Assembly (NCBI GenBank): GCA_947487055.1
Contig: CANKVN010000009.1
Location: forward strand, 1-41,741
Origin: Flavobacteriales bacterium
Lineage (GTDB): Bacteria > Bacteroidota > Bacteroidia > NS11-12g > UBA955
Direction of reading: 5' to 3'
DNA length: 41,741 nucleotides
Shown in pieces: positions 16,012-25,461 of the stretch. Both the position numbers and the translations under genes were made by a program. Under the pieces are notes generated by a model. It worked only from the letters and a program-made list of their open reading frames with translations, ran no database searches and was not told the origin of the DNA. Within the stretch, counting starts at the first letter, position 1; each line of letters starts with the position of its first letter.

Positions 16012-19000
16012 ATGAAGTTAACTATTACCAAAATCACCAGAGCGCTGGGCCTTGTGGGCTTAGGGTTTCTGGCCATGATGCCGGGTAGTTCAAAGGGGCA
16101 AATTTGCGCCGCTGCGAACTCTTGGGGTTGTGGACACAACTACGGTGGCAACATCGTAGAAATCAAAATGAGCAACAGTGGAGGTACGCTGGCCAGTTAT
16201 TCGGGCCTTGCGTGTTCTACTACTGCTTCTACACCCAACACGCTGGTGAATGCATCCAGTCCTGTCGACATCACTGCTGGTGGCGATTTGACTCTTGAAA
16301 TCACCGGTTCTGTTGATGCTTACGGTTGGGGTTACTTAACCCGTGTAGGTATCTGGTTGGATTACGACCGCAACAACAGCTTCTCTGCTGCTGAGTGTAT
16401 TGCGAATCCAGCATCAGGTCCATGGTCTGCTATCGGTACTACTGCGGTAAAATCAACCATCAAGTTGCCTTGCTGGTCTGCTACCGGTGCAAGCACCATG
16501 CGTTTCCGTGGTTTTTACTTCTACTCGACTGTTAACACAAGCATGGGCTGCGGAACACAGAGCACCTATGGTAACATCATCGATGTAGCCGTTAACCTGA
16601 AAGTGGGTGCGCCTCCCGTAGCCAACTTTATCGTTCCTACTGGTCCAAACTACGAAAACACCACAGTTAAGTTTAATGCTGCCAATCCAAATTCAGCATA
16701 TACCTACAACTGGACCTTCGCAGGACCTGACGTTACGCCAGTTGCCTCTACAGGAACAGTGGGTCAGGCCAAATGGGCTCCACCTTCACCACCTACTACC
16801 TTTGACGTGAAAATGCTCATAAGCTATTGCGGTGTAAAAGATTCAATTTCCAAATCAGTTACCATCGTAAGGCCAAGCAAAGTGCCTGATGCTGACTTTA
16901 TTGCTAAGGCTAACCAGGTTGAAATTTATTATGATGCTGAAATGTTGGATCTTTCCACCAACGGTGCATTCAAATGGAACTGGGAAGCTAAGTCTCCAAC
17001 TGGTTTGGTATACACCCGTACCGTACAGAATCCTAAATTTTTCTTAGACGAAGTAGGTAAGTGGGATTTCTGCTTAACTGCTGAAAACAGCATTGGTGCA
17101 TCTACCAAAACTTGCAAAAACATGTATGTTGAATGTACCCCACCTTCAGAATTCTACATGGGTATCACTACCCTGGGCGAAAACAAAAAGGGTACATTGT
17201 ATGATCACGCCGGACCTACTGCTAACTATGGTGGAAACCGTAAAACCAGTATCGACTATTTCAAGATTCTCCCTTGCGGTGCCAAAGAAATCCGCTTGAA
17301 ATTCAAGCAAATCAGATTGGCTGACGCCAACGATAAAATCCGCATCTATGATGCCGGAATTGCTGATCCTTCTAAAGAAATTACCCCTGCTACTGGAATT
17401 ACCGGTGCGAACCAGGCTACCTACAGAAATAGCACATTCACATCAAAAAGCGGTGCTATGTACATCACTTTCGAATCAACCGCTTCAGGTCAGGACTCCG
17501 GCCTCATCCCCACTTGGGATTCTGATTTAGCTCCTCCCGTTAAGCCAGATGCTTCATGGTCTACCATTTACAATCCTGCCGCAATCGGAACAACAGTTGA
17601 TTTCAAAAACACCTCAGCCAATGTTCAGGGTTCTCCAATTTGGGAGTGGTCAGTAGATGGCAACCCCGAGTCTGGTTCTGAAACATTCAGCCGTGTATTC
17701 CCAGCTGATGGTACCTACACTGTTTGTTTGTCAGCTACCACTTGTAACGGTTCAGACACTTTCTGCAAAACAATTGATATTGTAACTCCTACCAAACCAG
17801 GTTTGTTGGATTACACTGCAAGCAACGTTCGTCCAAATGCTGGTCAAACTGTTGATTTCACAATCACTTCAGATTATGCTACCAACTTCGAATGGAACAT
17901 CTTCCCAACTACCTACACCGTTATGTCAGGTTCTTTGGTTGGAACTTCCAAGAAGTTGTCTCTTCGTTTCAACCAGGGTGGTTGCTACACTTTCACCCTT
18001 AAAGGTTGGAATGCTGCTGAAAACCCTGCCGGTTCTACCGAGAAGAAGGTTATCAAAAACAAATATGTATGTGCCCTTGACTATTGCATTCCTTTGACTG
18101 ACCTGATCAGCTCTGACATCGGAATCAACAAGGTTAACCTGAGCAAAGGTTCTACCACCTTGATCAACAACGAATCTGCAAGTGGTGTGGCTGCTTACAC
18201 AGACTATTCTGCTACCCAGAAAGCTACTTTGACTTTTGGTGCATCTTACAGCCTGGCTGTATCACGTTTGACCAACAGCAACAGCTTGAACTACAAAGCA
18301 TGGATCGACTTCAACGTAGATGGTGACTTTAATGACGCCGGCGAAGAAGTTATGAGCACTGGTGCAATCACCGGTTTTGATGCAACTGCAACCATCACCG
18401 TTCCAAACAAGAGCGCCAGCTTCGAAGGCAGCACACGTTTACGTGTAGCCAGCAGCTATGGTGCATTCAGCAACACTCCTTGTGGTGTAAACACTGTAGG
18501 TGAGTTTGAAGATTACGGTATCGAACTTGCCAATGACAATGCGATTCCAGTAATTACCCTTGTAGGTAAAGATACCTTATATGTAGAACGTACCAGTACT
18601 GCTAATGGATGCTGGGCTGAAGTAGCTAACAACACCTATAGCGCCAATGACCCTACAGAAGGTGACATGACTTCTAAAGTTGTATTGAACTCTGATTTGG
18701 ATTGTACCATCCCTGGTATCTACAGCATCGATTTCACATTGAGCGATGCATCAGGTAACGCAGCTATGCCTAAGCGTCGTACTGTATATGTGGTTCTTGA
18801 CAGGACTGCACCTACCTTGACCTTGAACGGTAAAGCAATCGAAACCATCGAACAGTGCGGAACCTACAACGAGCCAGGTGCAATTGCAACTGACGCTGTT
18901 GACGGTAACCTTACCACTGCTATCATCATCACTGGTTCTGTTAACGCTTCTAAAGTAGGTGACTACACCCTTACTTACACCGTTAGCGATGCTCAAGGCA

Positions 19001-20082
19001 ACACTTCAGTTAAGACCCGCATTGTGCAGGTTCGCGACACCAAGAAGCCTGGTATCTACACTGTAGGTAACCGTATCACAAACAACAGCATCGTTAAAAT
19101 TCAAATCAACAGCGTATTTGTAGATAACATCTATGCTCAAGACGAATGTAACGGTCCTATCGCGGTTGTTAAAACTCCTGGTTTCAACGGTCCGGTAAAC
19201 ACTGCTATCCGTGCTTCTTACCCTGTAATCTACACTTCAGTTGATCCTAACGGAAACAAAGCTGACGAAGATGGATTTGTAATCAACTACCAGGTTGATG
19301 ACTACATTGCTCCTGAAATTTCATTGAACACTGAAGATATCATCCTTCACGATGTGAATACTCCTTATGTATCTCGCAACGTAACTGTAAGCGATAACTT
19401 CTATCCTTTGAACAAAGTGAGTGTAGTTAAAACCGGTTCAGTAGATCCATACACCTTGGGTACTTACACTGAAACTTACACTGCCACAGACGAAAGCGGT
19501 AACACTACCACTAAAATTCGCACTGTAACAGTTGTAGACCGCATTGCTCCTCAAATCCTTGCACCTGCCATGAACGTATGCGTAGGTACTCCTTTCTGGG
19601 CAATGAGTGGCTTGGTATTGAGCGATAACTATTACTCGCCTGCTACCTTGTCTCCACTTGTATCTGTGTTGAACCACAACGTGAACATTTGGGAAGCTGG
19701 TGTTTACTACATCAACTACATGTTGAACGATCCTAGCGGTAACAAAGCCATGATGGTAACCCGTCCTGTGTTTGTTAACTATCCTCCAAACTGTCAGAAT
19801 ACTTACCTGAGCACCAGCGCAATCAGCCTTGATGAAGCAGTTAGCGTGTTCCCTAACCCAACCAGCGGTAAGGTAACCTTGAGCTACATGTTGCAAAACA
19901 ACAAGCCTGTAAGTGTTGAAGTATTCAATGTATCTGGCAGCAAAGTAGCGTCTTTCTCTAACTTGAAATCAGGTCTCGGACACACCGAAATGAACCTGGC
20001 TCAATTTGGAAATGGTGTATACATGATTCGTCTTTCAAACGACGGTCAAACCACCACCAAGCGCGTAGTAGTTAGAAACTAA
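16012..20082 (+). CDS. Large multidomain T9SS-secreted surface protein (GEVED, PKD, CUB-like, DUF5011)
   Basis: The 1356-aa product starts with a signal peptide (about 1-30). Apparent domains in order: a GEVED-like module (YLTRVGIWLDYDRN), two PKD-like modules (about 205-375), a CUB-like module (about 385-510), two more PKD-like modules (about 510-690), a second GEVED module ending in VGEFEDYGIEL (about 700-850), and several DUF5011/HYR-like Ig repeats (each with DRTAPTLTLNG- or VSDAQGNTSVKTR-like ends). A type A T9SS tail closes it (VFPNPTSGKVTL to TTKRVVVRN). No catalytic domain is seen, so an adhesin, matrix or S-layer-like role is likely. Codons are strongly biased to AAC, TTC, GGT and CGT, unlike the neighbours. 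I reject the TTG start at 15982 because the ATG at 16012 begins the signal peptide. Confidence 0.9.
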   Translation: MKLTITKITRALGLVGLGFLAMMPGSSKGQICAAANSWGCGHNYGGNIVEIKMSNSGGTLASYSGLACSTTASTPNTLVNASSPVDITAGGDLTLEITGSVDAYGWGYLTRVGIWLDYDRNNSFSAAECIANPASGPWSAIGTTAVKSTIKLPCWSATGASTMRFRGFYFYSTVNTSMGCGTQSTYGNIIDVAVNLKVGAPPVANFIVPTGPNYENTTVKFNAANPNSAYTYNWTFAGPDVTPVASTGTVGQAKWAPPSPPTTFDVKMLISYCGVKDSISKSVTIVRPSKVPDADFIAKANQVEIYYDAEMLDLSTNGAFKWNWEAKSPTGLVYTRTVQNPKFFLDEVGKWDFCLTAENSIGASTKTCKNMYVECTPPSEFYMGITTLGENKKGTLYDHAGPTANYGGNRKTSIDYFKILPCGAKEIRLKFKQIRLADANDKIRIYDAGIADPSKEITPATGITGANQATYRNSTFTSKSGAMYITFESTASGQDSGLIPTWDSDLAPPVKPDASWSTIYNPAAIGTTVDFKNTSANVQGSPIWEWSVDGNPESGSETFSRVFPADGTYTVCLSATTCNGSDTFCKTIDIVTPTKPGLLDYTASNVRPNAGQTVDFTITSDYATNFEWNIFPTTYTVMSGSLVGTSKKLSLRFNQGGCYTFTLKGWNAAENPAGSTEKKVIKNKYVCALDYCIPLTDLISSDIGINKVNLSKGSTTLINNESASGVAAYTDYSATQKATLTFGASYSLAVSRLTNSNSLNYKAWIDFNVDGDFNDAGEEVMSTGAITGFDATATITVPNKSASFEGSTRLRVASSYGAFSNTPCGVNTVGEFEDYGIELANDNAIPVITLVGKDTLYVERTSTANGCWAEVANNTYSANDPTEGDMTSKVVLNSDLDCTIPGIYSIDFTLSDASGNAAMPKRRTVYVVLDRTAPTLTLNGKAIETIEQCGTYNEPGAIATDAVDGNLTTAIIITGSVNASKVGDYTLTYTVSDAQGNTSVKTRIVQVRDTKKPGIYTVGNRITNNSIVKIQINSVFVDNIYAQDECNGPIAVVKTPGFNGPVNTAIRASYPVIYTSVDPNGNKADEDGFVINYQVDDYIAPEISLNTEDIILHDVNTPYVSRNVTVSDNFYPLNKVSVVKTGSVDPYTLGTYTETYTATDESGNTTTKIRTVTVVDRIAPQILAPAMNVCVGTPFWAMSGLVLSDNYYSPATLSPLVSVLNHNVNIWEAGVYYINYMLNDPSGNKAMMVTRPVFVNYPPNCQNTYLSTSAISLDEAVSVFPNPTSGKVTLSYMLQNNKPVSVEVFNVSGSKVASFSNLKSGLGHTEMNLAQFGNGVYMIRLSNDGQTTTKRVVVRN

Positions 20083-20100
20083 TAAAACAATCTAATAGAA

Positions 20101-20130
20101 AAAGCCCGGCTAATTGCCGGGCTTTTTTTT
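20101..20130 (+). terminator. Strong rho-independent terminator after the large surface protein gene
   Basis: AGCCCGGC and GCCGGGCT form a perfect 8-bp GC-rich stem with the 5-nt loop TAATT, followed by eight T. It lies about 20 bp after the stop. Confidence 0.95.
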
Positions 20131-20223
20131 GTTATGTATGGTCCTGATGGAGAGCTGGAAATATTCTTCTTCAGACCCAATTAGTCTGTTTCATTGATTA
20201 CACTGCCTAAATAAACCACAGCT

Positions 20224-20245
20224 ACCTAAATGGTAGTATTTGGGT
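20224..20245. terminator. Weak inverted repeat, possible lysC terminator
   Basis: ACCTAAAT and ATTTGGGT can form an 8-bp stem with one G-U pair around GGTAGT. On the reverse strand it lies about 35 bp after the lysC stop and is followed by a T-containing but interrupted stretch. The rest of the 20131-20278 gap shows nothing recognisable. Confidence 0.3.
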
Positions 20246-20278
20246 TTGCAGAAAAGGCCTATATAGAAAATTAGAACC

Positions 20279-21544
20279 TTACCGGTTAATTAAATAATGG
20301 ATTGTATTGCCATTTTTTTGTTCGAGAATGATATTCCCAATAGACCCAACATATTGGATAGAGGCATTGTTGGCATTGTAGATGGTTATAAGTTCCAATG
20401 CTTCGGTTGTTTTTGTTTCTAATCCGAGTGTAACCAGTTCAGCCAATAGTTTTTCCAGCTTGTTCTCTTTGTTGTCTGCCACAAAGCTGAAACTGATAGC
20501 TGAGTTTTGAATGATGTTGCAGCGAACTTTGTATTTTGCCAGCAGGCTAAAAATTTGTTCCAAGTTCTGTTCCACGATAAAGGTGAAATCTTTGGTTTTA
20601 AGTTCTACCAGAACCTGATCAGTTTTGAAAATATAACAGGGAACGCTGAGTTTATGAGATAAACGGCTGACTGTTGTTCCGTCATCCTGCGGGTTTAGAA
20701 ACGATTTAACATGAAGTGGTATATTCTTAGCCATCAGCGGTTGTATCGTCTTAGGATGGATTACAGAGGCACCGTAATAGGCCAATTCAATGGCATCAGA
20801 ATAACCAAGTTCCTGAATCAGTTCTGCATTATCCATTTTTTTAGGATCTGCATTCATCACACCTGCAACATCTTTCCAAATGGTAACGGATGTTGCATCA
20901 AGGCAATATGCAAAAACAGCGGCAGAATAATCGCTGCCTTCTCTGCCTAGGGTGGTGCTTTCGTTTACAGGGCCCCGGCCAATAAAACCCTGGGTTATGA
21001 CAAGGTTTCGTTCGGCAAGTGGTTTTAGGCGTTTGGTAATAATCTGTTCGGTTTCATTCCATTGTATCCGTGCATCGCGGTAGCGGTCATCTGTGATGAT
21101 GAAATTCCTGCTGTCTATCCATTGGTTTTTAATCCCCTGATTCAGTAAATAATGGCTTACAATTTTGGTGCTGATCATTTCTCCGAAAGAAACTATTTGA
21201 TCGTAAATGAAATCATATTCCTCAATATTGACCGGAGTTTCCACCAGACATTCGAGTTCTAAAAATAAATTTTCTATGTCATTTACCATTGCTGATGCTT
21301 TGGATGTGTTCAATTCATCCACAATGGCATAATGGTAAGCCCTCAGTTCTTGAAGATAGTGGTTGAGTTCTCCGGTTTTGTGCACACAGGCATTCACGAT
21401 TTTTTCGAGAAGATTGGTGCTTTTTCCCATAGCGCTTATCACCACCAGCACCTGTTCCTGCTGATATTGCGAAAGTAAGGCAGCTACATTCCTTACCCCA
21501 GTTGCATCTTTAACCGATGCGCCTCCAAATTTGAATATTTTCAT
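20279..21544 (-). CDS. lysC: Aspartate kinase (monofunctional)
   Basis: Aspartokinase phosphorylates L-aspartate, the entry step to lysine, threonine, methionine and diaminopimelate. The 421-aa protein begins with the substrate-binding KFGGASVKD and has the GREGSDYSAA nucleotide/aspartate motif and GASVIHPKTIQPL. The C-terminal ~140 residues look like a pair of divergent ACT domains, expected to mediate feedback inhibition, although the effector cannot be read. There is no homoserine dehydrogenase fusion. It is divergent from fbp across a 73-bp region, with a TACCTTTG -7 box on its own strand. Confidence 0.95.
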   Translation of the reverse strand: MKIFKFGGASVKDATGVRNVAALLSQYQQEQVLVVISAMGKSTNLLEKIVNACVHKTGELNHYLQELRAYHYAIVDELNTSKASAMVNDIENLFLELECLVETPVNIEEYDFIYDQIVSFGEMISTKIVSHYLLNQGIKNQWIDSRNFIITDDRYRDARIQWNETEQIITKRLKPLAERNLVITQGFIGRGPVNESTTLGREGSDYSAAVFAYCLDATSVTIWKDVAGVMNADPKKMDNAELIQELGYSDAIELAYYGASVIHPKTIQPLMAKNIPLHVKSFLNPQDDGTTVSRLSHKLSVPCYIFKTDQVLVELKTKDFTFIVEQNLEQIFSLLAKYKVRCNIIQNSAISFSFVADNKENKLEKLLAELVTLGLETKTTEALELITIYNANNASIQYVGSIGNIILEQKNGNTIHYLINR

Positions 21545-21581
21545 TTTATTTGGTAAACACCAATTCCTTGTTGTTTTTTTG

Positions 21582-21589
21582 CAAAGGTA
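21582..21589 (-). promoter_or_regulatory. -7 element for lysC
   Basis: On the reverse strand this reads TACCTTTG, an exact TAnnTTTG match, 37 nt before the lysC ATG. A TTG lies 15 bp upstream of it (reverse strand of 21605-21607), a short but possible spacing. No good forward -7 box for fbp was found in the same gap. Confidence 0.45.
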
Positions 21590-21617
21590 TAAACCAAATC
21601 ATCCCAATACATCATTT

Positions 21618-22622
21618 ATGGCTTTAAAAGGACTTGTTACCCTAGAACAATTTATTGTAGATCAGCAATCGCTGTACAAAAACGCAACCGGAGCATACAG
21701 TAAAATGTTTCGCGCACTCGAATTGGGTGCGAAAATGGTAAACCGGGATGTTCGCAAAGCCGGGCTTGTAGATATCCTTGGCGATATGGGTTCCATGAAC
21801 ATACAGGGTGAGTACCAGAAAAAGCTTGATGTGATTGCAGACGATACGTTTATTGAAGTGTTGAGCCGTTGTGGTGAAGTTTGTGCGGTTATCAGTGAAG
21901 AGCAGGACCATGCCATTTTCATTAAAGGATGCGAGCACAAGGAATATTACGTTGCAATTGACCCACTGGATGGAAGCAGCAATATCGATGTGAATGCCAG
22001 TATCGGTACCATTTTTTCTATTTACCGCAGGAAAGATACAAGCAGTGCTCCAAAGACAGAAGATTGCTTACAGGCCGGCTCTGAGCAAATTGCGGCCGGT
22101 TATTTCTTATATGGTACCAGTACCATGTTGGTATATACCACTGGAAATGGTGTTAATGCATTTACCCTGGATGATTCTTTGCAGGAATTTTGTTTGTCGC
22201 ATGAAAACATCCGTATTCCGCAGCAAGGATCCATGTTTTCCTTAAATGAGGGCAACTCTTCTGATTTTCCGGAAGGGGTTAGGCAATACGTGGCTTGGTG
22301 CAAGGAAAAAGACAAAGAAACAGGCCGACCTTATGGCGCGCGTTACATTGGCAGTTTGATTGCCGATGTGCACAGGAATTTGTTGCGTGGCGGTATTTTT
22401 ATTTACCCCGGAACCGAAAAGAAACCCAGTGGAAAGCTTAGGTTGATTTATGAGTGCAATACCATGGCGTATATTGTGGAACAGGCGGGTGGAATGGCTC
22501 ATTCGGGTAAAGAGCGCATTTTAGACATCATGCCCACGGATTTGCATCAGCGGTCACCGCTGTTTATTGGCAGTTCTGACATGGTAAAGCACGCGCTGGA
22601 ATACCTTGAAAGGTATCCCTAA
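21618..22622 (+). CDS. fbp: Fructose-1,6-bisphosphatase class I
   Basis: This enzyme hydrolyses fructose 1,6-bisphosphate to fructose 6-phosphate in gluconeogenesis. The 334-aa length and motifs fit class I: the metal-binding VISEEQD, DPLDGSSNIDVNASIGTIF near residue 115, ARYIGSLIADVHR, and the C-terminal GKLRLIYECNTMAYIVEQAGG. The track opens 29 codons earlier inside the lysC promoter and start region. I choose the ATG at 21618 because the conserved N-terminus (LVTLEQFIVDQQ) begins there. The stop interlocks with the convergent recO stop in CTAA. Confidence 0.96.
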   Translation: MALKGLVTLEQFIVDQQSLYKNATGAYSKMFRALELGAKMVNRDVRKAGLVDILGDMGSMNIQGEYQKKLDVIADDTFIEVLSRCGEVCAVISEEQDHAIFIKGCEHKEYYVAIDPLDGSSNIDVNASIGTIFSIYRRKDTSSAPKTEDCLQAGSEQIAAGYFLYGTSTMLVYTTGNGVNAFTLDDSLQEFCLSHENIRIPQQGSMFSLNEGNSSDFPEGVRQYVAWCKEKDKETGRPYGARYIGSLIADVHRNLLRGGIFIYPGTEKKPSGKLRLIYECNTMAYIVEQAGGMAHSGKERILDIMPTDLHQRSPLFIGSSDMVKHALEYLERYP

Positions 22623-23287
22623 GCATCAAAAACTTCGGAAATAATCCGAAAAGTACGTATTTCTTTTCCGGGGAAAACCACCTGTTTCATGTAATCGAGC
22701 ATTTTTTCTGCCAGTTTTCTGCGGCATTCCCGATCACCTTCAGGCTGTTGGTTTTTTTGCAGTGTTTCAATCAAAAACTGGTCTGTTTTATCCCAAAAAA
22801 GGAAATTCATACCGGTATGTATATGTTTGGTTTCACTAGAAGATATAAGGCTATGGCCGGTAGCTTCACATAGTTTGATGATGAACTTGTGGATGAACCA
22901 TAATTCCAGGCTGGAGGCACGGTAAAGCCTCGAAAATTCTGTTTTCAAGGCTGTAAAAAGGTTCTCGTCCGGCATTTCGTCAGGTACAGAATTTTTTACC
23001 AGCTCTGTGCATAGCAGCGCAATATTGCTGCGAACAGGATCCTCAATCAAAAAAGGTTCGATGGCCTTGGTCTCTTTGGCGCGAAGCAATTGCTGGTTGT
23101 TTTTGTAATAAAAAACCAATTCGATAAAGCAACCGGGTCGCAGTGCCGCTCCTTTGCCTTTTTTGCCTTGTACCGAAGAAAAGATGAAGGATAACACGCC
23201 GTGGGTTTGGGTGAAAACATGCACGATAGCGGAATTTTCTGCATAAGCAGTTTTTCGCAATACCAGTGCTTCTGTTTTAATCAGCAT
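22619..23287 (-). CDS. recO: DNA repair protein RecO
   Basis: RecO loads RecA onto SSB-coated DNA in the RecFOR pathway. The 222-aa protein has the N-terminal OB fold (TEALVLRKTAYAENSAIVHVFTQ type, shown here in parts: VLRKTAYAEN, HVFTQTHG) and the helical C-terminal region expected for Bacteroidota RecO. It lacks an obvious C-terminal zinc finger, as is common in this phylum. The ATG at 23287 overlaps the stop of the upstream PD40 gene (TGATG), indicating translational re-initiation; the track's TTG at 23290 is less likely. Confidence 0.92.
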   Translation of the reverse strand: MLIKTEALVLRKTAYAENSAIVHVFTQTHGVLSFIFSSVQGKKGKGAALRPGCFIELVFYYKNNQQLLRAKETKAIEPFLIEDPVRSNIALLCTELVKNSVPDEMPDENLFTALKTEFSRLYRASSLELWFIHKFIIKLCEATGHSLISSSETKHIHTGMNFLFWDKTDQFLIETLQKNQQPEGDRECRRKLAEKMLDYMKQVVFPGKEIRTFRIISEVFDA

Positions 23288-24357
23288 CAATCCACCCAGT
23301 CGGCTATAAATAGGTTGGTTGCACGTGTGCCACCATTGTACCGGTTGGAACTAAATACCAGTTTTTTCCCGTTGGGGGAAAACATGGGGAAGGAGTTGAA
23401 AATACTTTCAGTGGTGATTTGTTCCAACCCGGTTCCATCTTCATTGATCATATAAAGCTGGAAGTCATATCCCTTGGTGCTTTTGTGATTGCTGGAGAAA
23501 ATGATTCGTTTATTGTCGTGGTGGTAAAACGGAGCCCAGTTGGCTTTGCCCAAATGGGTGATTTGCTTTAGGTTAGTTCCGTCTATATTCATTGTATAGA
23601 TTTCCATTTGGGTTGGCTCCACCAGGTTTCTGGACAATAAATCTTTATACTTTGCGACTTCCTCCGGCAAAATGGGTCTGCTGGACCGAAAAACAATTTT
23701 TTTACTATCCGGGCTAAAAAATGCGCCACCGTCATATCCCAGGCCAAAGGTGAGTTGTTTCTGGTTATTTCCGTCAATGTCCATAATCCAAAGTTCAAGG
23801 TCTCCACTGCGCGTGCTGGTGAAGATAATCTTCTTGCCGTCGGGGGAAATGGTTGCTTCGGCATCGTAACCGGGTGCGTTGGTCAGTTGTTTGGTTATTT
23901 TGCCACTAAGGTCAGATACAAAAATGTCGTAGGTGTCGTAAATGGGCCAAACGTATGCCCCTTTTAATTCCGGAGCAGCCGGACATGATTTTGCTCCAAG
24001 GTGGGTGCTGGCAAAAAGGATATGCTTGTTGTCGGGCATGAAATAGGAGCATGTGGTTCTACCATCACCGGTGCTGATGAGGCTGGGTTTGAATCCGGAA
24101 TCCTGAAGTTGTTTGATGCTTGCCGTGAAGATTTGATCGCACTGTAATCCCCAGGCGGTATTGTTGCTTTGGAAGGTGAGCATTTTGCCGTTAAAACTCC
24201 AGTAGGCTTCGGCATTATCCCCGCCAAAGGTGAGTTGCTGCAGGTTTTTCAGGTGCTTTTCTCCTTTCCCAACAGGTAATTGATTTGCCGGTTTTGTTAA
24301 AGTGCAAGCATTCAACAGCAAAATAAACAGGGGGAGGGTTGGAGAAAAATATTTCAT
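23287..24357 (-). CDS. PD40/TolB-like beta-propeller lipoprotein
   Basis: The 356-aa product has a signal peptide ending in LLLNAC, a good lipobox, so it is probably anchored in the outer or inner membrane facing the periplasm. The mature protein is a WD40-like PD40 propeller similar to the C-terminal part of TolB. At least five repeats can be seen, each with a core like SPDGKKIIFTS, SPDSKKIVFRS, HHDNKRIIFSS or SPNGKKLVFSS, separated by LELWIMDIDGNN-type loops. No enzyme domain is present; such propellers usually bind proteins. It lies 75 bp downstream of the HmuY-like lipoprotein gene and is coupled to recO, so it may share the heme-locus transcript. Confidence 0.88.
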   Translation of the reverse strand: MKYFSPTLPLFILLLNACTLTKPANQLPVGKGEKHLKNLQQLTFGGDNAEAYWSFNGKMLTFQSNNTAWGLQCDQIFTASIKQLQDSGFKPSLISTGDGRTTCSYFMPDNKHILFASTHLGAKSCPAAPELKGAYVWPIYDTYDIFVSDLSGKITKQLTNAPGYDAEATISPDGKKIIFTSTRSGDLELWIMDIDGNNQKQLTFGLGYDGGAFFSPDSKKIVFRSSRPILPEEVAKYKDLLSRNLVEPTQMEIYTMNIDGTNLKQITHLGKANWAPFYHHDNKRIIFSSNHKSTKGYDFQLYMINEDGTGLEQITTESIFNSFPMFSPNGKKLVFSSNRYNGGTRATNLFIADWVD

Positions 24358-24432
24358 TTTAGGAATAAATAAACGGCAGCAAAATTACCGCTAAAGCAGG
24401 GAAAAAGGATTCAGTAATTGCTTTTGTTGAAA

Positions 24433-25461
24433 TTATTTCAGCAGTTCCCAGGCTATTTTAGGGTAACCTTTTTCACCAAGATCATTGTAGAAGTCTACGA
24501 AACGCATTTTGAAATAATTTCCTTTCGCATCCAGTATGATAAAAACTTTGTTTTGATTGATGGCGTATTTATTTGCTGACAGGCTCCAGGTTTTCCAATC
24601 GTAACCTATTTCATTCAAATAATTGCTAAACACCAATGCTTTTGCATAAGTGAGGTCAATTTGGTCAAAAGGGATTTTGTTGTTTAGTTCAATTACTTTC
24701 ACCTTGTTTGGGTTGGTGAGCACTCCACGAAGTATGTACGGCATTGTTTGCCCGAGGGTTTCTTCTTTCACCACCTGCTTGTAGGTGGTGATCATCAGGT
24801 CCCAGTTATCCCGGTTTAGGGGTTCATTCTGAACCTCTTTTTCAATTCCGAAATTGTAATAACAATAATTATAGTTGTTGTTTGTTTGGATATAAACATC
24901 GTGAGTGGCAGCAGTGTCGGAAAGTACAGCCCATTTGAAGTGGTAGCTGTTGCCTTCTCGCCCCATCATTTTTAGTTTTATGAACTTTTTATTGCCCAAT
25001 GAATCTGCGCCTCGGTTGATGATATATAAACGGTTAAATGGTTCTGCTTTGCCCAAACTGTAATTCTTGCACCAACCAGAGAAGGCGAGAGAATCTACAT
25101 GACCATTGGGATTGTCGAAACGCCATTGAAATTTACTGATATCGATGCTGGTAAGGTCTTTAAAATCAACATTGTCTATAGAAGTAACATTGAAGGCACT
25201 GTGCTTGCCGGAGTTGATGATAATCTTGTTGGTTTCATTCATGGAAAACCCAATATCCCACAATCCAAAGGGATTGGAAGCTGTTTTTTGGGTGGAAAAC
25301 TCAAACCACAATTGATTTTCATAGTTTTCACCCATGAAAAAGCTGGTAGATTGAGTGCCAATGGGAACTTCTGGTGCAGTATAAAGCGGCTCCTCTTTCT
25401 CACAACCCGCAAGGGAAATGACCAGTAGAATGAGCGATATGTATATTTTGCCCAGTTTCAT
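24433..25461 (-). CDS. HmuY-family lipoprotein with two HmuY-like units
   Basis: This 342-aa lipoprotein (lipobox ISLAGC) resembles HmuY, the heme-binding hemophore of Porphyromonas. HmuY has a WD-aromatic motif followed by a Gly-rich loop near its start and a strand pair of the type FFVRGADG...FTDY...GVITF near its end. Both are seen here twice. Unit 1 has LWDIGF with IIINSGKHSAF, then LYIINRGADSLGNKKFIKL. Unit 2 has NWDLMITTYK, then VFIILDAKGNYFKMRFVDF and a final GYPKIAWELL. The length is about one and a half times that of HmuY. Its ATG overlaps the TonB receptor stop (ATGA). Heme binding is inferred from family and context; the metal ligands were not identified. Confidence 0.82.
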   Translation of the reverse strand: MKLGKIYISLILLVISLAGCEKEEPLYTAPEVPIGTQSTSFFMGENYENQLWFEFSTQKTASNPFGLWDIGFSMNETNKIIINSGKHSAFNVTSIDNVDFKDLTSIDISKFQWRFDNPNGHVDSLAFSGWCKNYSLGKAEPFNRLYIINRGADSLGNKKFIKLKMMGREGNSYHFKWAVLSDTAATHDVYIQTNNNYNYCYYNFGIEKEVQNEPLNRDNWDLMITTYKQVVKEETLGQTMPYILRGVLTNPNKVKVIELNNKIPFDQIDLTYAKALVFSNYLNEIGYDWKTWSLSANKYAINQNKVFIILDAKGNYFKMRFVDFYNDLGEKGYPKIAWELLK

